Shown piece after piece: positions 7,484-14,773 of a stretch of DNA of 19,319 nucleotides. The position numbers and the translations under genes were made by a program. The number at the start of each line of letters is the position of its first letter. Position 1 is the stretch's first letter. The DNA is taken from assembly GCA_028719265.1 (NCBI GenBank), contig JAQUKF010000008.1, forward strand, positions 1 through 19,319, given 5' to 3'. Below the pieces are notes generated by a model. It was given only the letters and a program-made list of their open reading frames with translations. It ran no database searches and was not told the origin of the DNA. Source of the stretch: Candidatus Omnitrophota bacterium. Its GTDB lineage: Bacteria; Omnitrophota; Gorgyraeia; Gygaellales; Profunditerraquicolaceae.

Positions 7484-8338
7484 TCATTTTTTTACGGGGA
7501 CAAAATCGGTTTTTACCACGATATCCTGGCCTTCCTTGGAAAGGGCATAATCAACGAATTCCCTGGTCAATCCCTGGGGTTGGCCGTTTGTATAAAAGAA
7601 AAGCGGCCTAGATATGGGATATTTTCCGCTTATCACATTCTCTATGTTCGGTTCGACATATGCGGCTTTCTCGTCATCGGCGACGGCAACGGCCTTCTGC
7701 TTGTCAGAGATATAACCCATGCCGTAATAACCGATAGCTGACGGGTTAACCGCTATTTCGTCGGCAATCGCCTGGGAAGAAGACAGCATCAGGGCATTAG
7801 GCGTAAACTCCTCCCTGCTGTTTATATTGTTCCCCCTCAATACATGCTCTTTGAAATAAACATGCGTACCGGAATTGACTTCTCGAGAAAGCACCACTAT
7901 CTTCTCGTCCTTGCCCCCCACCTCTTTCCAATTGGTGATCCTTCCGGTAAAAATCCCGGCCAGTTGGTCAACAGTGAGCCTGTCCACCGGGTTGAGCGGG
8001 CTGACTACCACCGCCAAGCCATCCAAGGCAACCTTTATCTCAAAAGGGACGACCCCTCTCTGTTTTGCCAGGGAAATCTCCTTTTCCTTGATATTTCTTG
8101 AGCTCATCGCTATATCACAACTACCGCTTATCAGGCTGGATAGGCCAGTCCCGGATCCCCCGCCGGTCACCGCGATGAAATCAGCGGGATTTTCTTCCAT
8201 GTATTTCTCCGCCCAGGCCTGGGCCAGATTTACCATCGTATCCGATCCCTTGATCTGAATGGAACCGCCGTTTTCAGCGGCACAAGCAGTCCCTGCTAAA
8301 AATAACGAAACCAAGACAACTAATGCCCTCTTAACCAT
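7484..8338 (-). CDS. pstS: Periplasmic phosphate-binding protein PstS, copy 1
   Basis: This 284-residue exported protein has a signal peptide with a likely signal-peptidase I site after LAGTACA (about residue 20). The Cys is not in a proper lipobox. The binding-protein motifs are GSDTM (31-35), GGGSGTG (59-65), DIAMSSR (75-81) and NSGTH (155-159), which line the phosphate pocket in this PstS subfamily. It delivers phosphate, or a related oxyanion, to PstC-PstA. It shares fold and motif order with the PstS at 17337-18152 but differs clearly, for example GSDTM against GSTTV, so ligand affinity may differ. ATG 8338 is preceded by AAAAGGAGGATTA, a strong ribosome site. It heads cluster 1 and has a leader of about 150 nt with mutually exclusive hairpins. 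Confidence 0.94.
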   Translation of the reverse strand: MVKRALVVLVSLFLAGTACAAENGGSIQIKGSDTMVNLAQAWAEKYMEENPADFIAVTGGGSGTGLSSLISGSCDIAMSSRNIKEKEISLAKQRGVVPFEIKVALDGLAVVVSPLNPVDRLTVDQLAGIFTGRITNWKEVGGKDEKIVVLSREVNSGTHVYFKEHVLRGNNINSREEFTPNALMLSSSQAIADEIAVNPSAIGYYGMGYISDKQKAVAVADDEKAAYVEPNIENVISGKYPISRPLFFYTNGQPQGLTREFVDYALSKEGQDIVVKTDFVPVKK

Positions 8339-8373
8339 TAATCCTCCTTTTACAAGAATACTGCTTGCCCTTT

Positions 8374-8416
8374 ATCAGGATAACAGGCTTGGCCTGATCG
8401 ATATGCTTGACAGGCC
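8374..8416 (-). promoter_or_regulatory. pstS1 leader with three mutually exclusive stem-loops
   Basis: Within the transcribed leader of pstS copy 1, one segment (8391-8398) can pair with three partners: GGCCTG 8391-8396 with CAGGCC 8411-8416; GCCTG 8392-8396 with CAGGC 8384-8388; and CCTGAT 8393-8398 with ATCAGG 8374-8379. All stems are perfect, of 5-6 bp. Only one can form at a time, an arrangement typical of attenuators or cis-acting RNA switches. The last stem ends about 25 nt before the ribosome site. No U-tract follows, so any effect would be on translation or RNA stability rather than intrinsic termination. The stems are short, so chance is possible. Confidence 0.35.
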
Positions 8417-8493
8417 GCCGGCCGGCTCAAAAAGTCTGTTCTGTCTCTCTGTTTTTCGGAAGAACATAAATCCAGGAAGGTCAAATTTTTTTC

Positions 8494-8522
8494 ATTATAT
8501 TATAATTTATTTGTTAAGTAAA
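8494..8522 (-). promoter_or_regulatory. Candidate sigma70-type promoter of pst cluster 1
   Basis: On the minus strand TTTACT (8517-8522) and TATAAT (8494-8499) are 17 bp apart; a second, overlapping TATAAT lies 5 bp upstream of that -10 element. The start site would be near 8487, leaving a leader of about 150 nt before pstS. The -35 box is weak (4 of 6) and lies inside a perfect inverted repeat, as expected for a regulated promoter needing an activator such as PhoB or blocked by a repressor. No repeats resembling the enterobacterial Pho box were found. Confidence 0.5.
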
Positions 8523-8530
8523 CAAATAAA
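8506..8530. promoter_or_regulatory. Perfect 10-bp inverted repeat overlapping the pstS1 promoter (candidate operator)
   Basis: TTTATTTGTT (8506-8515) and AACAAATAAA (8521-8530) are perfect reverse complements separated by 5 bp. The dyad covers the -35 hexamer and upstream spacer of the pstS1 promoter, a common place for a dimeric regulator. The centre-to-centre distance of 15 bp differs from the head-to-tail repeats used by known PhoB/PhoP boxes. It could also form an AT-rich hairpin, but it lies upstream of the inferred start site and has no terminator-like GC stem. Confidence 0.45.
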
Positions 8531-8568
8531 CTGCGAGTAAAAACCTGTTTTCAGCCTACTCTCCAATC

Positions 8569-8589
8569 TTGAATCAACGGCAGATTCAA
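8569..8589. promoter_or_regulatory. Perfect 7-bp inverted repeat on the TPR promoter (candidate operator)
   Basis: TTGAATC (8569-8575) and GATTCAA (8583-8589) are perfect reverse complements with a 7-bp spacer. The dyad contains the -35 box and most of the -35/-10 spacer, so a bound dimer would block RNA polymerase. A related short palindrome, TTGATTCAA, occurs at 9512-9520 between the TPR gene and the giant gene, possibly a second half-strength site. Confidence 0.45.
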
Positions 8590-8597
8590 TATATAAT
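8569..8597 (+). promoter_or_regulatory. Sigma70-type promoter of the TPR gene
   Basis: TTGAAT (8569-8574) and TATAAT (8592-8597) are separated by 17 bp. Transcription would start near 8604, only about 17 nt before the ATG at 8621 and just before the AAGGAGG ribosome site (8611-8617). The promoter diverges from the pst cluster 1 promoter, with about 47 bp between the two -35 boxes. Confidence 0.7.
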
Positions 8598-8620
8598 TAT
8601 GATATCGCTTAAGGAGGATT

Positions 8621-9463
8621 ATGAAACGCATAGCGGCTCTATTAATATTAACGGTATTAGTGGCATCATTGGATATGCTTGCTTCAGAGGCCAGCGCGCA
8701 GGATAACCATCCCGCTTATCGCGAAGGCATAACATATGCCTCTGAAGGAAAGTTCCGTGAAGCGGCAGCCTGGTTCAGAAATAACTTAAAAGAATATAAG
8801 ACGGATTCCACTTCTTCAAGTTCACTGGCCGTAATCAACGATCTGAACGAAAAGAAAATTACCGAAGAATACGCCGTCTCCTTTTTTAAGGGCCTGGATC
8901 TTCTGCAAAACGGAGAGATAGATATGGGGCTTGCAGAACTCAAAAAGACCGCAGGATCCAACCCTTCCTACGCCAGGCCGTATAATGTAATAGGGGTGGT
9001 TTACGCTTCGCTTGGAAACGAACCGGAGGCTATCGGTTATTTCCGCAAAGCCATAGAAATCGACCCGCGGTACGGCCAAGCCTGCTTCAACCTTGCCGCG
9101 TTATACCAATCATCAAACCGCCTGGAAGATGCCCTGGAGTATTACGAGAAGGCTATTTCGCTGGAGCCTGACCTTCCGGAGGCGTCAGTCAATATGGCGG
9201 GAATTTATGCCTCCCTCGGAAAATACCCGGAGGCGATAAAATATTACCGTATGGCCATCGAATTGGACCGGGATAATCCTGATCTGTATTACAGGATTTC
9301 CCTGGTTTATTTTATGTCCGAACAATTGATGAAATTCAGGGAAAACCTGCTTAAAGCCCAAAAACTCTACCGGAACAAAGGCGACAATGAGGGGTTAAAG
9401 AAAGTAGCGGAATATATGGATAAGATAACGGATATTGAAAATAAATTCAGGAAGGCCAAATGA
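8621..9463 (+). CDS. Exported TPR-repeat protein, copy 1
   Basis: This 280-residue protein starts with a signal peptide (residues 1-26, cleavage likely after ASEASA). A divergent helical segment (about 30-60) and the motif KKITEEYAVSFFKGL (78-91) precede about four TPR units: near 85-115, 117-149 (YNVIGVVYASLGNEPEAIGYFRKAIEIDP), 151-183 and 185-217, plus a degenerate fifth near 219-252. TPR arrays act as protein-binding scaffolds; the partner is unknown. Its likely place is the periplasm. It has its own strong promoter with an overlapping dyad and is transcribed away from pst cluster 1. It is clearly paralogous to the TPR protein at 13208-14008, which sits at the end of pst cluster 2, so a role linked to phosphate uptake is possible but inferred only from position. 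Confidence 0.88.
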   Translation: MKRIAALLILTVLVASLDMLASEASAQDNHPAYREGITYASEGKFREAAAWFRNNLKEYKTDSTSSSSLAVINDLNEKKITEEYAVSFFKGLDLLQNGEIDMGLAELKKTAGSNPSYARPYNVIGVVYASLGNEPEAIGYFRKAIEIDPRYGQACFNLAALYQSSNRLEDALEYYEKAISLEPDLPEASVNMAGIYASLGKYPEAIKYYRMAIELDRDNPDLYYRISLVYFMSEQLMKFRENLLKAQKLYRNKGDNEGLKKVAEYMDKITDIENKFRKAK

Positions 9464-9639
9464 CGCCCCTCTTGCAATAACCCGTAAAGGACTACCCCCT
9501 CTGTCTTTAACTTGATTCAATCACGAAAAACCTCCTGCCAAATAGATAAAGAGCTGATTTTACAAGAAATTTACACGACCTTAAGCAGCCCTTAACCCGA
9601 TACAAGTATGCTTATTGCGAGATAGAATAGGATAAAGCA

Positions 9640-12600
9640 ATGAGCACGAAGATATTAACCGCAAAGCCCTCCTTCAAACAGAAACACTATCCGTTTCTCA
9701 ACAGGATTATCGCCGCCCTTCTTTCTTTCCTTTTGCTATTCGAACAGTCGGCCGTTGCCCAGACAGCCGGAGAGATGGATCTCTCCGGCCGCATAGGCAA
9801 TTTTATGATGTCCGCTCAACCCGGATCGTTCCGCCCGGCCCATCTAAGATACATATCCTATGATAAGCTCAAACAGTCATTTAGGGTTATTTTGAACATG
9901 GGGGATTCCGGCGGTTATGCCGGCGCCTCGCACTCTATCCTCCAGCCGCTGAGATTTTTCTATATTGGGCTGACAATCCCCAATGAGGACCTCTGGGTAA
10001 ACCTGAGGCCCGATTCAGCGGATGATGTTATCAACGGCTGCCTGTCCGCGACTGACCTGGGGAAAATACTGCTGGAGGCTGACCTGGAGTTGAAAAAAGA
10101 CCTGGCACACGCAACCTTCCCCTCCACTCCAGAAGGCAAAGAATACTGGGACAAGATTTACGGCAAGATCGAAGAAATATACGGACCGGGGATACGCAAT
10201 ACCAGAACATGCATCGATACCAGGATCTGGGTAGTCCCGGGGGAAACGATAATCTGCGAAGATGAAAATAGCGCTTATATTTACAAGGCAAGACTGGATG
10301 TCGTTACCGAAACCGAATACCTGCGCGATAAACGGACAGGCAAAAATATAGACAGGCGGATAAAGATAATAAACGATTATTCCTCCAGGCTGATGAAGGA
10401 CATCATCCTGCCTAAAATCCGCAAAGAGATAAATACCGGCTCAAAATACGCTCCTCTCCGGCAAGCCTATTATTCCCTGATCCTGGCGCAATGGTTCAAG
10501 CATAAATTCTACGGTGCGGGAGGACTATATCCCTACCTGATTAACAGGCGAAACCTGACAGGGCTTACCTCCAAAGAAAAATGGTCTAAAGATACATACT
10601 TTAAAGAATACCAAAAGTCTTACCTGGAAAGGGAATATGACCTCGAGGTAAGCGTTTTTGACCTATCCGGAAAGTCGGTAAGGACATATTCAAGCGGCGG
10701 CATAGATTTCACTGGTATCTTGAACGCCGTCAATCCCGCACAAATCAATGTTGTCTCGGCAGGCTCGTTTTCTCCCCCCTCCACCGAACAGGGGATCTCT
10801 TTCTGCATCCAGGGACACACCCTGCAAGACCCGTATTCGCAGGAGGGGATAACGACAGCCGCAAAGAATACGCATCCAACCTTAAGCCCAAGCGATAGGC
10901 CGGGGATAAACGAAGCGCAGGTCGAAAAGACATTTGAGAGACTGGGTTCCTCCTCTGCCAAATACATAAAGAAGGTTCTTAACTCCGGGCGAACGGATAT
11001 AAAAGGAAGGATAAGATTCATCGCGGATGAGCTCGGCTTCGACATATCGAACGGAAAAGGCATGAGCCTGCTGGCGAGAAAACCGGCGACCTTGCGTAAA
11101 AACAGGGAATTTCTGGAAGAAGCCGGCTTAGCGGTAAACATAACCAACCTGAAATCGTCAAGGAGGTCTTTTGTCTCAAGGGAGCTTAAGCAGGTTATAA
11201 GTCGCCCTCGATGGCAGCGCTTGACCAGCGGGGAAAAGCTTTCTGTCGTCGCCTATCTATTCGACATATATAAGCTCCGGGCCTCCTGGGTCACCAAAGA
11301 TAAAAACTGGGACTATATCCTCAAACGGTTCGGCCTGCAAAATACGCACATAAACTATTCCTCCCGATCGATAGAATTTATCCGGCAGTACGAATTGGAA
11401 AGATCCCGGAAACTGAAAAATGCCCCATCAGCAGGAACGAAGATCCTCAAAATAAATGAGATAATTGAAACTATGGGATTAAAGGCGGGCGGGATATTGG
11501 ACAGCGCAAAAGAAAGCATCCCTGCACCCCATACCGGCAAGGCATCCGTAAGCCCATCGCAAAAAGAACGGCAGGAAGAAAAGGATAGGGCATCGGAAAA
11601 CAGGTTAAAGACATTGCGCTCGGATAACAATCCCCAGGCCCCGCCGGTTGGACAAAGAGATCCTGGCCATCCCGGAGATGTTTCGCTTTTAGACAGAAAA
11701 GCTGTCCCCGCCTATCCCTCCGTAAGTAATCACCCGCCTGTTCTGCCTGCCAATAATACGGGAAAACCGGGACAGGACCCCGTGTTTACGAAATTAAAAA
11801 GCCTGGAGTCCATTATGGACGCGGATATAAGCCCGGACCAGATACTCATGGTATTGAACACCCTGATAAACTACGGTTATGATACCGACCAATATAAAGC
11901 CGCCCGGCAGATCGCCAGGCATATCAAACCCACTAATTTCCTGGAATTAAGGCGCATAGCCGCCACAACCTCCCCTTTCTCAAGCGACATGCGGCTTAAG
12001 CATATCCTGGAACTTATAGCTTCGGAGCGCCCCACCGAATTGAACGTAGGTTTATCGCGAAGCTTTGCCAGGATAAACGATTGGGAGGCAATGCTCGAAC
12101 GGGGATACCTGACCGAAACAGATATTGCCGAACTTGTAGAATATTGCCGGAAGGTATACGACGTTTTACCGCTGCATTTGACGCAGGAAACCAGCGATAC
12201 CATCGGGCCCATCTACAAAAGGGCGCGCTCCGTACATTATTTGATCCAAAAGACGATCAACCTGCTTATTGAACAGGATACGGAGAATAAGACTAAATAT
12301 ACCGAAAATGTAGAAAGGCTGCTTAAATGGGGGCACTATTTTTCCGATTACCTGGGGGCCTTAAGCTGCCTGTCGGCCTTAAACATAGCCAAGGGGTATA
12401 TCGTAGATACTGAAAAGTCAAATTATTACAACGGCAACGGGAAAACGAACCACAAAATAAAATACAGCTTATGGCATTGGATCTCAGCTGTCCCATATAT
12501 CGCGGGGAATGCCATAAAGGAATTGAACAACCTCATAACCAGGGTCAACACTACCGGCAACGATCAAACGCCGGCAGAATATTACAAGCTCCTATCCCCT

Positions 12601-13185
12601 ACCAGAATAGGGCCGGCAACCTCATGGGTGACCAGAAAACATATCAGCCTGGTAATAAGTCTTTCCATGGCCGCATTCAACATAAGCATCAATATCCTTA
12701 ACGGGTTCAATCTCTGGGCGGGCATAAACACGGTCATAGGATTCCTTACGATACCGATTATCCATTATGGTTTCGCGATGATCGGAAACTACAGGACCAG
12801 AAAGGACTTAAAAAACCTCCACCGCCATATTTCGGTTTTGGAAGAAAAATGGAAGGCGCATATAATATCGGCTAATCAGGCGCAAATAAGGGGGCCGCAT
12901 CATGTGCCCGGCGAAAGAGAAAAACCCGTCAATAGCCTATCGCCGGTCGAACAGGAAATATCCGAAATCAACAGGCTGATAAAGGCGGGGGTTATCCCGA
13001 GCGAAGAGCGCATAAAAGAATGTTTAATGAAAACAAAGGATTCCGGACAGAAAGATTATCTTAACCGCCTGAACGATTGTCTGGCGGCTATTTTTATGCT
13101 GGAAGAAGAGTATTCGCGCTCCGCGGATACAGCTTTTGTCGACACCCTGCGCTCTATAGTCTCGGCCAGGGAAGAAAAAAAATAA
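9640..13185 (+). CDS. Giant exported protein of the Omnitrophota large-protein type
   Basis: This 1181-residue protein begins with a basic stretch and a hydrophobic signal/anchor (residues 20-41, possible cleavage after SAVA). Residues 60-360 form a conserved-looking module: LWVNLRPD (118-125), TDLGKILLEADLELKKD (138-154), TPEGKEYWDK (163-172), WVVPGETIICE (197-207), APLRQAYYSLILAQWFK (271-287), GLTSKEKWSKDTYF (308-321). I recall this module from very large proteins of Omnitrophota genomes; its function is unknown. Residues about 425-560 are helical with a repeat-like LARKPATLRKNREFLEEAGL pattern faintly like mTERF repeats. Residues 620-720 are a Pro/charged linker, 720-990 are helical, two membrane helices lie near 1000-1050, and a coiled-coil tail follows. 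The ATG follows a moderate AGGATAA ribosome site. No catalytic motif was recognised. The 176-nt gap upstream (9464-9639) has no clear promoter; TAGAAT at 9623 is a weak candidate. Confidence 0.85.
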   Translation: MSTKILTAKPSFKQKHYPFLNRIIAALLSFLLLFEQSAVAQTAGEMDLSGRIGNFMMSAQPGSFRPAHLRYISYDKLKQSFRVILNMGDSGGYAGASHSILQPLRFFYIGLTIPNEDLWVNLRPDSADDVINGCLSATDLGKILLEADLELKKDLAHATFPSTPEGKEYWDKIYGKIEEIYGPGIRNTRTCIDTRIWVVPGETIICEDENSAYIYKARLDVVTETEYLRDKRTGKNIDRRIKIINDYSSRLMKDIILPKIRKEINTGSKYAPLRQAYYSLILAQWFKHKFYGAGGLYPYLINRRNLTGLTSKEKWSKDTYFKEYQKSYLEREYDLEVSVFDLSGKSVRTYSSGGIDFTGILNAVNPAQINVVSAGSFSPPSTEQGISFCIQGHTLQDPYSQEGITTAAKNTHPTLSPSDRPGINEAQVEKTFERLGSSSAKYIKKVLNSGRTDIKGRIRFIADELGFDISNGKGMSLLARKPATLRKNREFLEEAGLAVNITNLKSSRRSFVSRELKQVISRPRWQRLTSGEKLSVVAYLFDIYKLRASWVTKDKNWDYILKRFGLQNTHINYSSRSIEFIRQYELERSRKLKNAPSAGTKILKINEIIETMGLKAGGILDSAKESIPAPHTGKASVSPSQKERQEEKDRASENRLKTLRSDNNPQAPPVGQRDPGHPGDVSLLDRKAVPAYPSVSNHPPVLPANNTGKPGQDPVFTKLKSLESIMDADISPDQILMVLNTLINYGYDTDQYKAARQIARHIKPTNFLELRRIAATTSPFSSDMRLKHILELIASERPTELNVGLSRSFARINDWEAMLERGYLTETDIAELVEYCRKVYDVLPLHLTQETSDTIGPIYKRARSVHYLIQKTINLLIEQDTENKTKYTENVERLLKWGHYFSDYLGALSCLSALNIAKGYIVDTEKSNYYNGNGKTNHKIKYSLWHWISAVPYIAGNAIKELNNLITRVNTTGNDQTPAEYYKLLSPTRIGPATSWVTRKHISLVISLSMAAFNISINILNGFNLWAGINTVIGFLTIPIIHYGFAMIGNYRTRKDLKNLHRHISVLEEKWKAHIISANQAQIRGPHHVPGEREKPVNSLSPVEQEISEINRLIKAGVIPSEERIKECLMKTKDSGQKDYLNRLNDCLAAIFMLEEEYSRSADTAFVDTLRSIVSAREEKK

Positions 13186-13206
13186 ACCCGAAACTGACGC
13201 GGGGCT
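13174..13206 (-). terminator. Possible intrinsic terminator of pst cluster 2
   Basis: Read on the minus strand just past the TPR gene stop, CCCG (13200-13203) can pair with CGGG (13187-13190) and is followed by a T-rich run, TTTATTTTTTTT (about 13175-13186). The stem is short, with a mismatch allowing outward extension, so the U-tract is the stronger evidence. It lies in the 22-nt convergent gap and overlaps the 3' end of the giant gene. Confidence 0.35.
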
Positions 13207-13207
13207 T

Positions 13208-14008
13208 TCAATTACGGCCGCTTGCCTGTTCGTCAAAAAGCTGGGTTAAAAGCACGCCTATCCCTTCGGAACTTTCCGTGTCGGAGCACTTACGGAACAG
13301 CTCCCTTGCCAATACAAAGTTCTCTTTTGCCTGCCGCATATCCCCGGAAAGATAATAGGCGCTACCCAACAGGCCGTAAACGTCGGGTTCATCAGGATTG
13401 ATATCAAGTATCTTTTTTAAAGACGCTATCGCCGGCGTAAACTTATCCATGGAATAATAACAGACTCCCAGGTTATAAAGCACATCTATGTTGGCAGGGT
13501 CTTTTCCGAGCACCCGTTTAAAACAGGGGATCGCCCGTTCATAATCATTGCGCAGCATGCTTAAAAGACCGCTGAATAAATCCAGCGCATATTCCCGGGT
13601 TATTTTGCCGGAGTCGAGGGCATCGAACAACTCCAATACCGCGGTAATATTATTGTCTCCGCCATCCGTCAAAAGCCCGCCGTGAAGTTCCTTCCTCGCT
13701 TTGACAAGGTCCCCGCTCAAGGCGCTCTCCAGGCCTTTCTCAAGACAATGCCCGGCAGCAACGCTCTCAGACGGCTCTCCTTCCATCCCCTTCTCTTCCT
13801 TCTGGCCTTCGGAAAAATTATCGATCCTTGCCACGTATTTTTTCTCATAATAAAGCGGGTTGCCCTGAAAATCTATTTTGATGTAATCGCTGTTTTGTTC
13901 AAGTATATCCGCGCTTATTATCTTTCCGGATTTTAAATGAATTGTCTCGGCCCTGGCATATACGGATAAAAAGAGCAAGCTGAAAAACAATAAGAAGATC
14001 TTGAACAT
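13208..14008 (-). CDS. Exported TPR-repeat protein, copy 2, with N-terminal beta domain
   Basis: This 266-residue protein has a signal peptide (residues 1-20, cleavage after VYARA). Residues 21-63 form a small beta-rich domain (TIHLKSGKIISADILEQ...YIKIDFQGNPLYYEKKYVARI) of the kind seen at the start of other exported bacterial proteins. A Glu/Lys-rich linker (64-85) leads to a helical segment, the motif GKITREYALDLFSGL (134-148) and TPR units at about 141-171, 174-205 and 208-240. The region from about 90 on aligns with the TPR protein at 8621-9463, including the KIT-x-EYA motif and the ending ENFVLARELFRK against ENLLKAQKLYRN. It starts 11 nt after phoU copy 2 with GGGGA upstream, so it is co-transcribed with pst cluster 2. 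Function unknown; a periplasmic scaffold is likely. Confidence 0.87.
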   Translation of the reverse strand: MFKIFLLFFSLLFLSVYARAETIHLKSGKIISADILEQNSDYIKIDFQGNPLYYEKKYVARIDNFSEGQKEEKGMEGEPSESVAAGHCLEKGLESALSGDLVKARKELHGGLLTDGGDNNITAVLELFDALDSGKITREYALDLFSGLLSMLRNDYERAIPCFKRVLGKDPANIDVLYNLGVCYYSMDKFTPAIASLKKILDINPDEPDVYGLLGSAYYLSGDMRQAKENFVLARELFRKCSDTESSEGIGVLLTQLFDEQASGRN

Positions 14009-14019
14009 TTCCCCGGCAC

Positions 14020-14700
14020 CTATCCTTCCTGGTCCAGTTTCTCGATATGATGCTTGACCACTAATGCCTCAACCATGTATATCACATCTTCGGCGATATT
14101 GGTGGCATGGTCGCAGATACGCTCAAGGTGGCGGGCAACCAAGATCAGGGGGATAGCCCGGGAAATGGTCTCTTTGTCTTTGGATATATAATCGTTAAGC
14201 AGCTCTTCCTGCACGCAGTCGCGCAATCTATCCGCTTCCTTATCGCAAAAAATGACCTCCTTTGCCAATTCCACGTCTTTGCTTATAAACGATTTTATCA
14301 CATCGCGGGTCATTCTCTGGGCAAGCAGGGTTAACTTGGGGATATCCACCAGGGGTTTTAAAAGCGGCGCCTTATCCGCCAGTTCCAGCACACGCTGGGA
14401 GATATCCACGGCTAAATCCGCCATCCTTTCCAAGTCGGTAGAAATCTTCATGGCCATCGTTATAAAACGCAAGTCTACCGCCATAGGCTGCCGCAGGGCG
14501 AGAAGATCCAAGCACTCCTCGTCAATCTTAAGCTCGTATTCGTCAATGGTTTTATCTTCAACAATAACCCTCTCTGCCCGGCCCTTGTTCAGATCCTTAA
14601 GCGCCCCCACCGAGTCGATAATCGACTCCTCAACCAAATCTCCCATTTGGAGTATATCGCTTTTTAAATCCGCCAATTCCGTATCAAAATGCCTTTCCAT
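14020..14700 (-). CDS. phoU: Phosphate uptake regulator PhoU, copy 2
   Basis: This 226-residue PhoU has two three-helix repeats: LLALRQPMAVDLRFI with DLERMADLAVDISQRV (about residues 66-106), and EADRLRDCVQEEL with HLERICDHATNIAEDVIYMVE (about 155-212). The glutamate/aspartate metal-cluster residues are present in both. It probably damps PstSCAB activity and signals phosphate status to a sensor kinase not found in this window. ATG 14700 follows GGAGAGG. A 73-nt gap containing a small hairpin separates it from pstB, and the TPR gene follows after 11 nt. It resembles PhoU copy 1 closely enough to be a duplication product but is clearly diverged. Confidence 0.95.
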   Translation of the reverse strand: MERHFDTELADLKSDILQMGDLVEESIIDSVGALKDLNKGRAERVIVEDKTIDEYELKIDEECLDLLALRQPMAVDLRFITMAMKISTDLERMADLAVDISQRVLELADKAPLLKPLVDIPKLTLLAQRMTRDVIKSFISKDVELAKEVIFCDKEADRLRDCVQEELLNDYISKDKETISRAIPLILVARHLERICDHATNIAEDVIYMVEALVVKHHIEKLDQEG

Positions 14701-14752
14701 GTCAAACCTCTCCGGTTAATATCCTATTTGTTTTATCTAAACTGTACCTTTT

Positions 14753-14770
14753 GCAGGATGACCCTCCTGC
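14753..14770 (-). other. Small stem-loop between pstB2 and phoU2
   Basis: GCAGG (14753-14757) and CCTGC (14766-14770) are reverse complements with an 8-nt loop, in the 73-nt gap between pstB and phoU. It could tune mRNA stability or the PhoU level relative to the transporter. The stem is only 5 bp, so it may be chance. Confidence 0.25.
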
Positions 14771-14773
14771 CCT

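Noticed and set aside
7484..8338. PstS1 as a lipoprotein because of a Cys near residue 19
   Set aside because: The residues before the Cys (GTA) do not make a lipobox; an ACA-type signal-peptidase I site fits better.
7484..8338. Met78 in the DIAMSSR motif of PstS1, against Asp78 in PstS2, as loss of a phosphate-binding Asp
   Set aside because: From memory many PstS proteins of this subfamily have Met or another residue there, and the enterobacterial key Asp does not align to this position.
8375..8467. A 30-codon upstream ORF (minus strand) in the pstS1 leader, ending inside the competing hairpins
   Set aside because: It has no convincing ribosome site and no run of regulatory codons. It is worth remembering only if the leader proves to be translated.
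9464..9639. CTTGCAATAA (9471-9480) and TTATTGCGAG (9611-9620) as a long-range inverted repeat
   Set aside because: It has one mismatch and a 130-nt spacer, with no associated structure; likely chance.
10620..11147. Long minus-strand open frames within the giant gene, and others opposite pst genes such as 17494-18258 on the plus strand
   Set aside because: They are antisense shadows of strongly supported genes, with low-complexity Ser/Arg/Pro composition and no recognisable domain.
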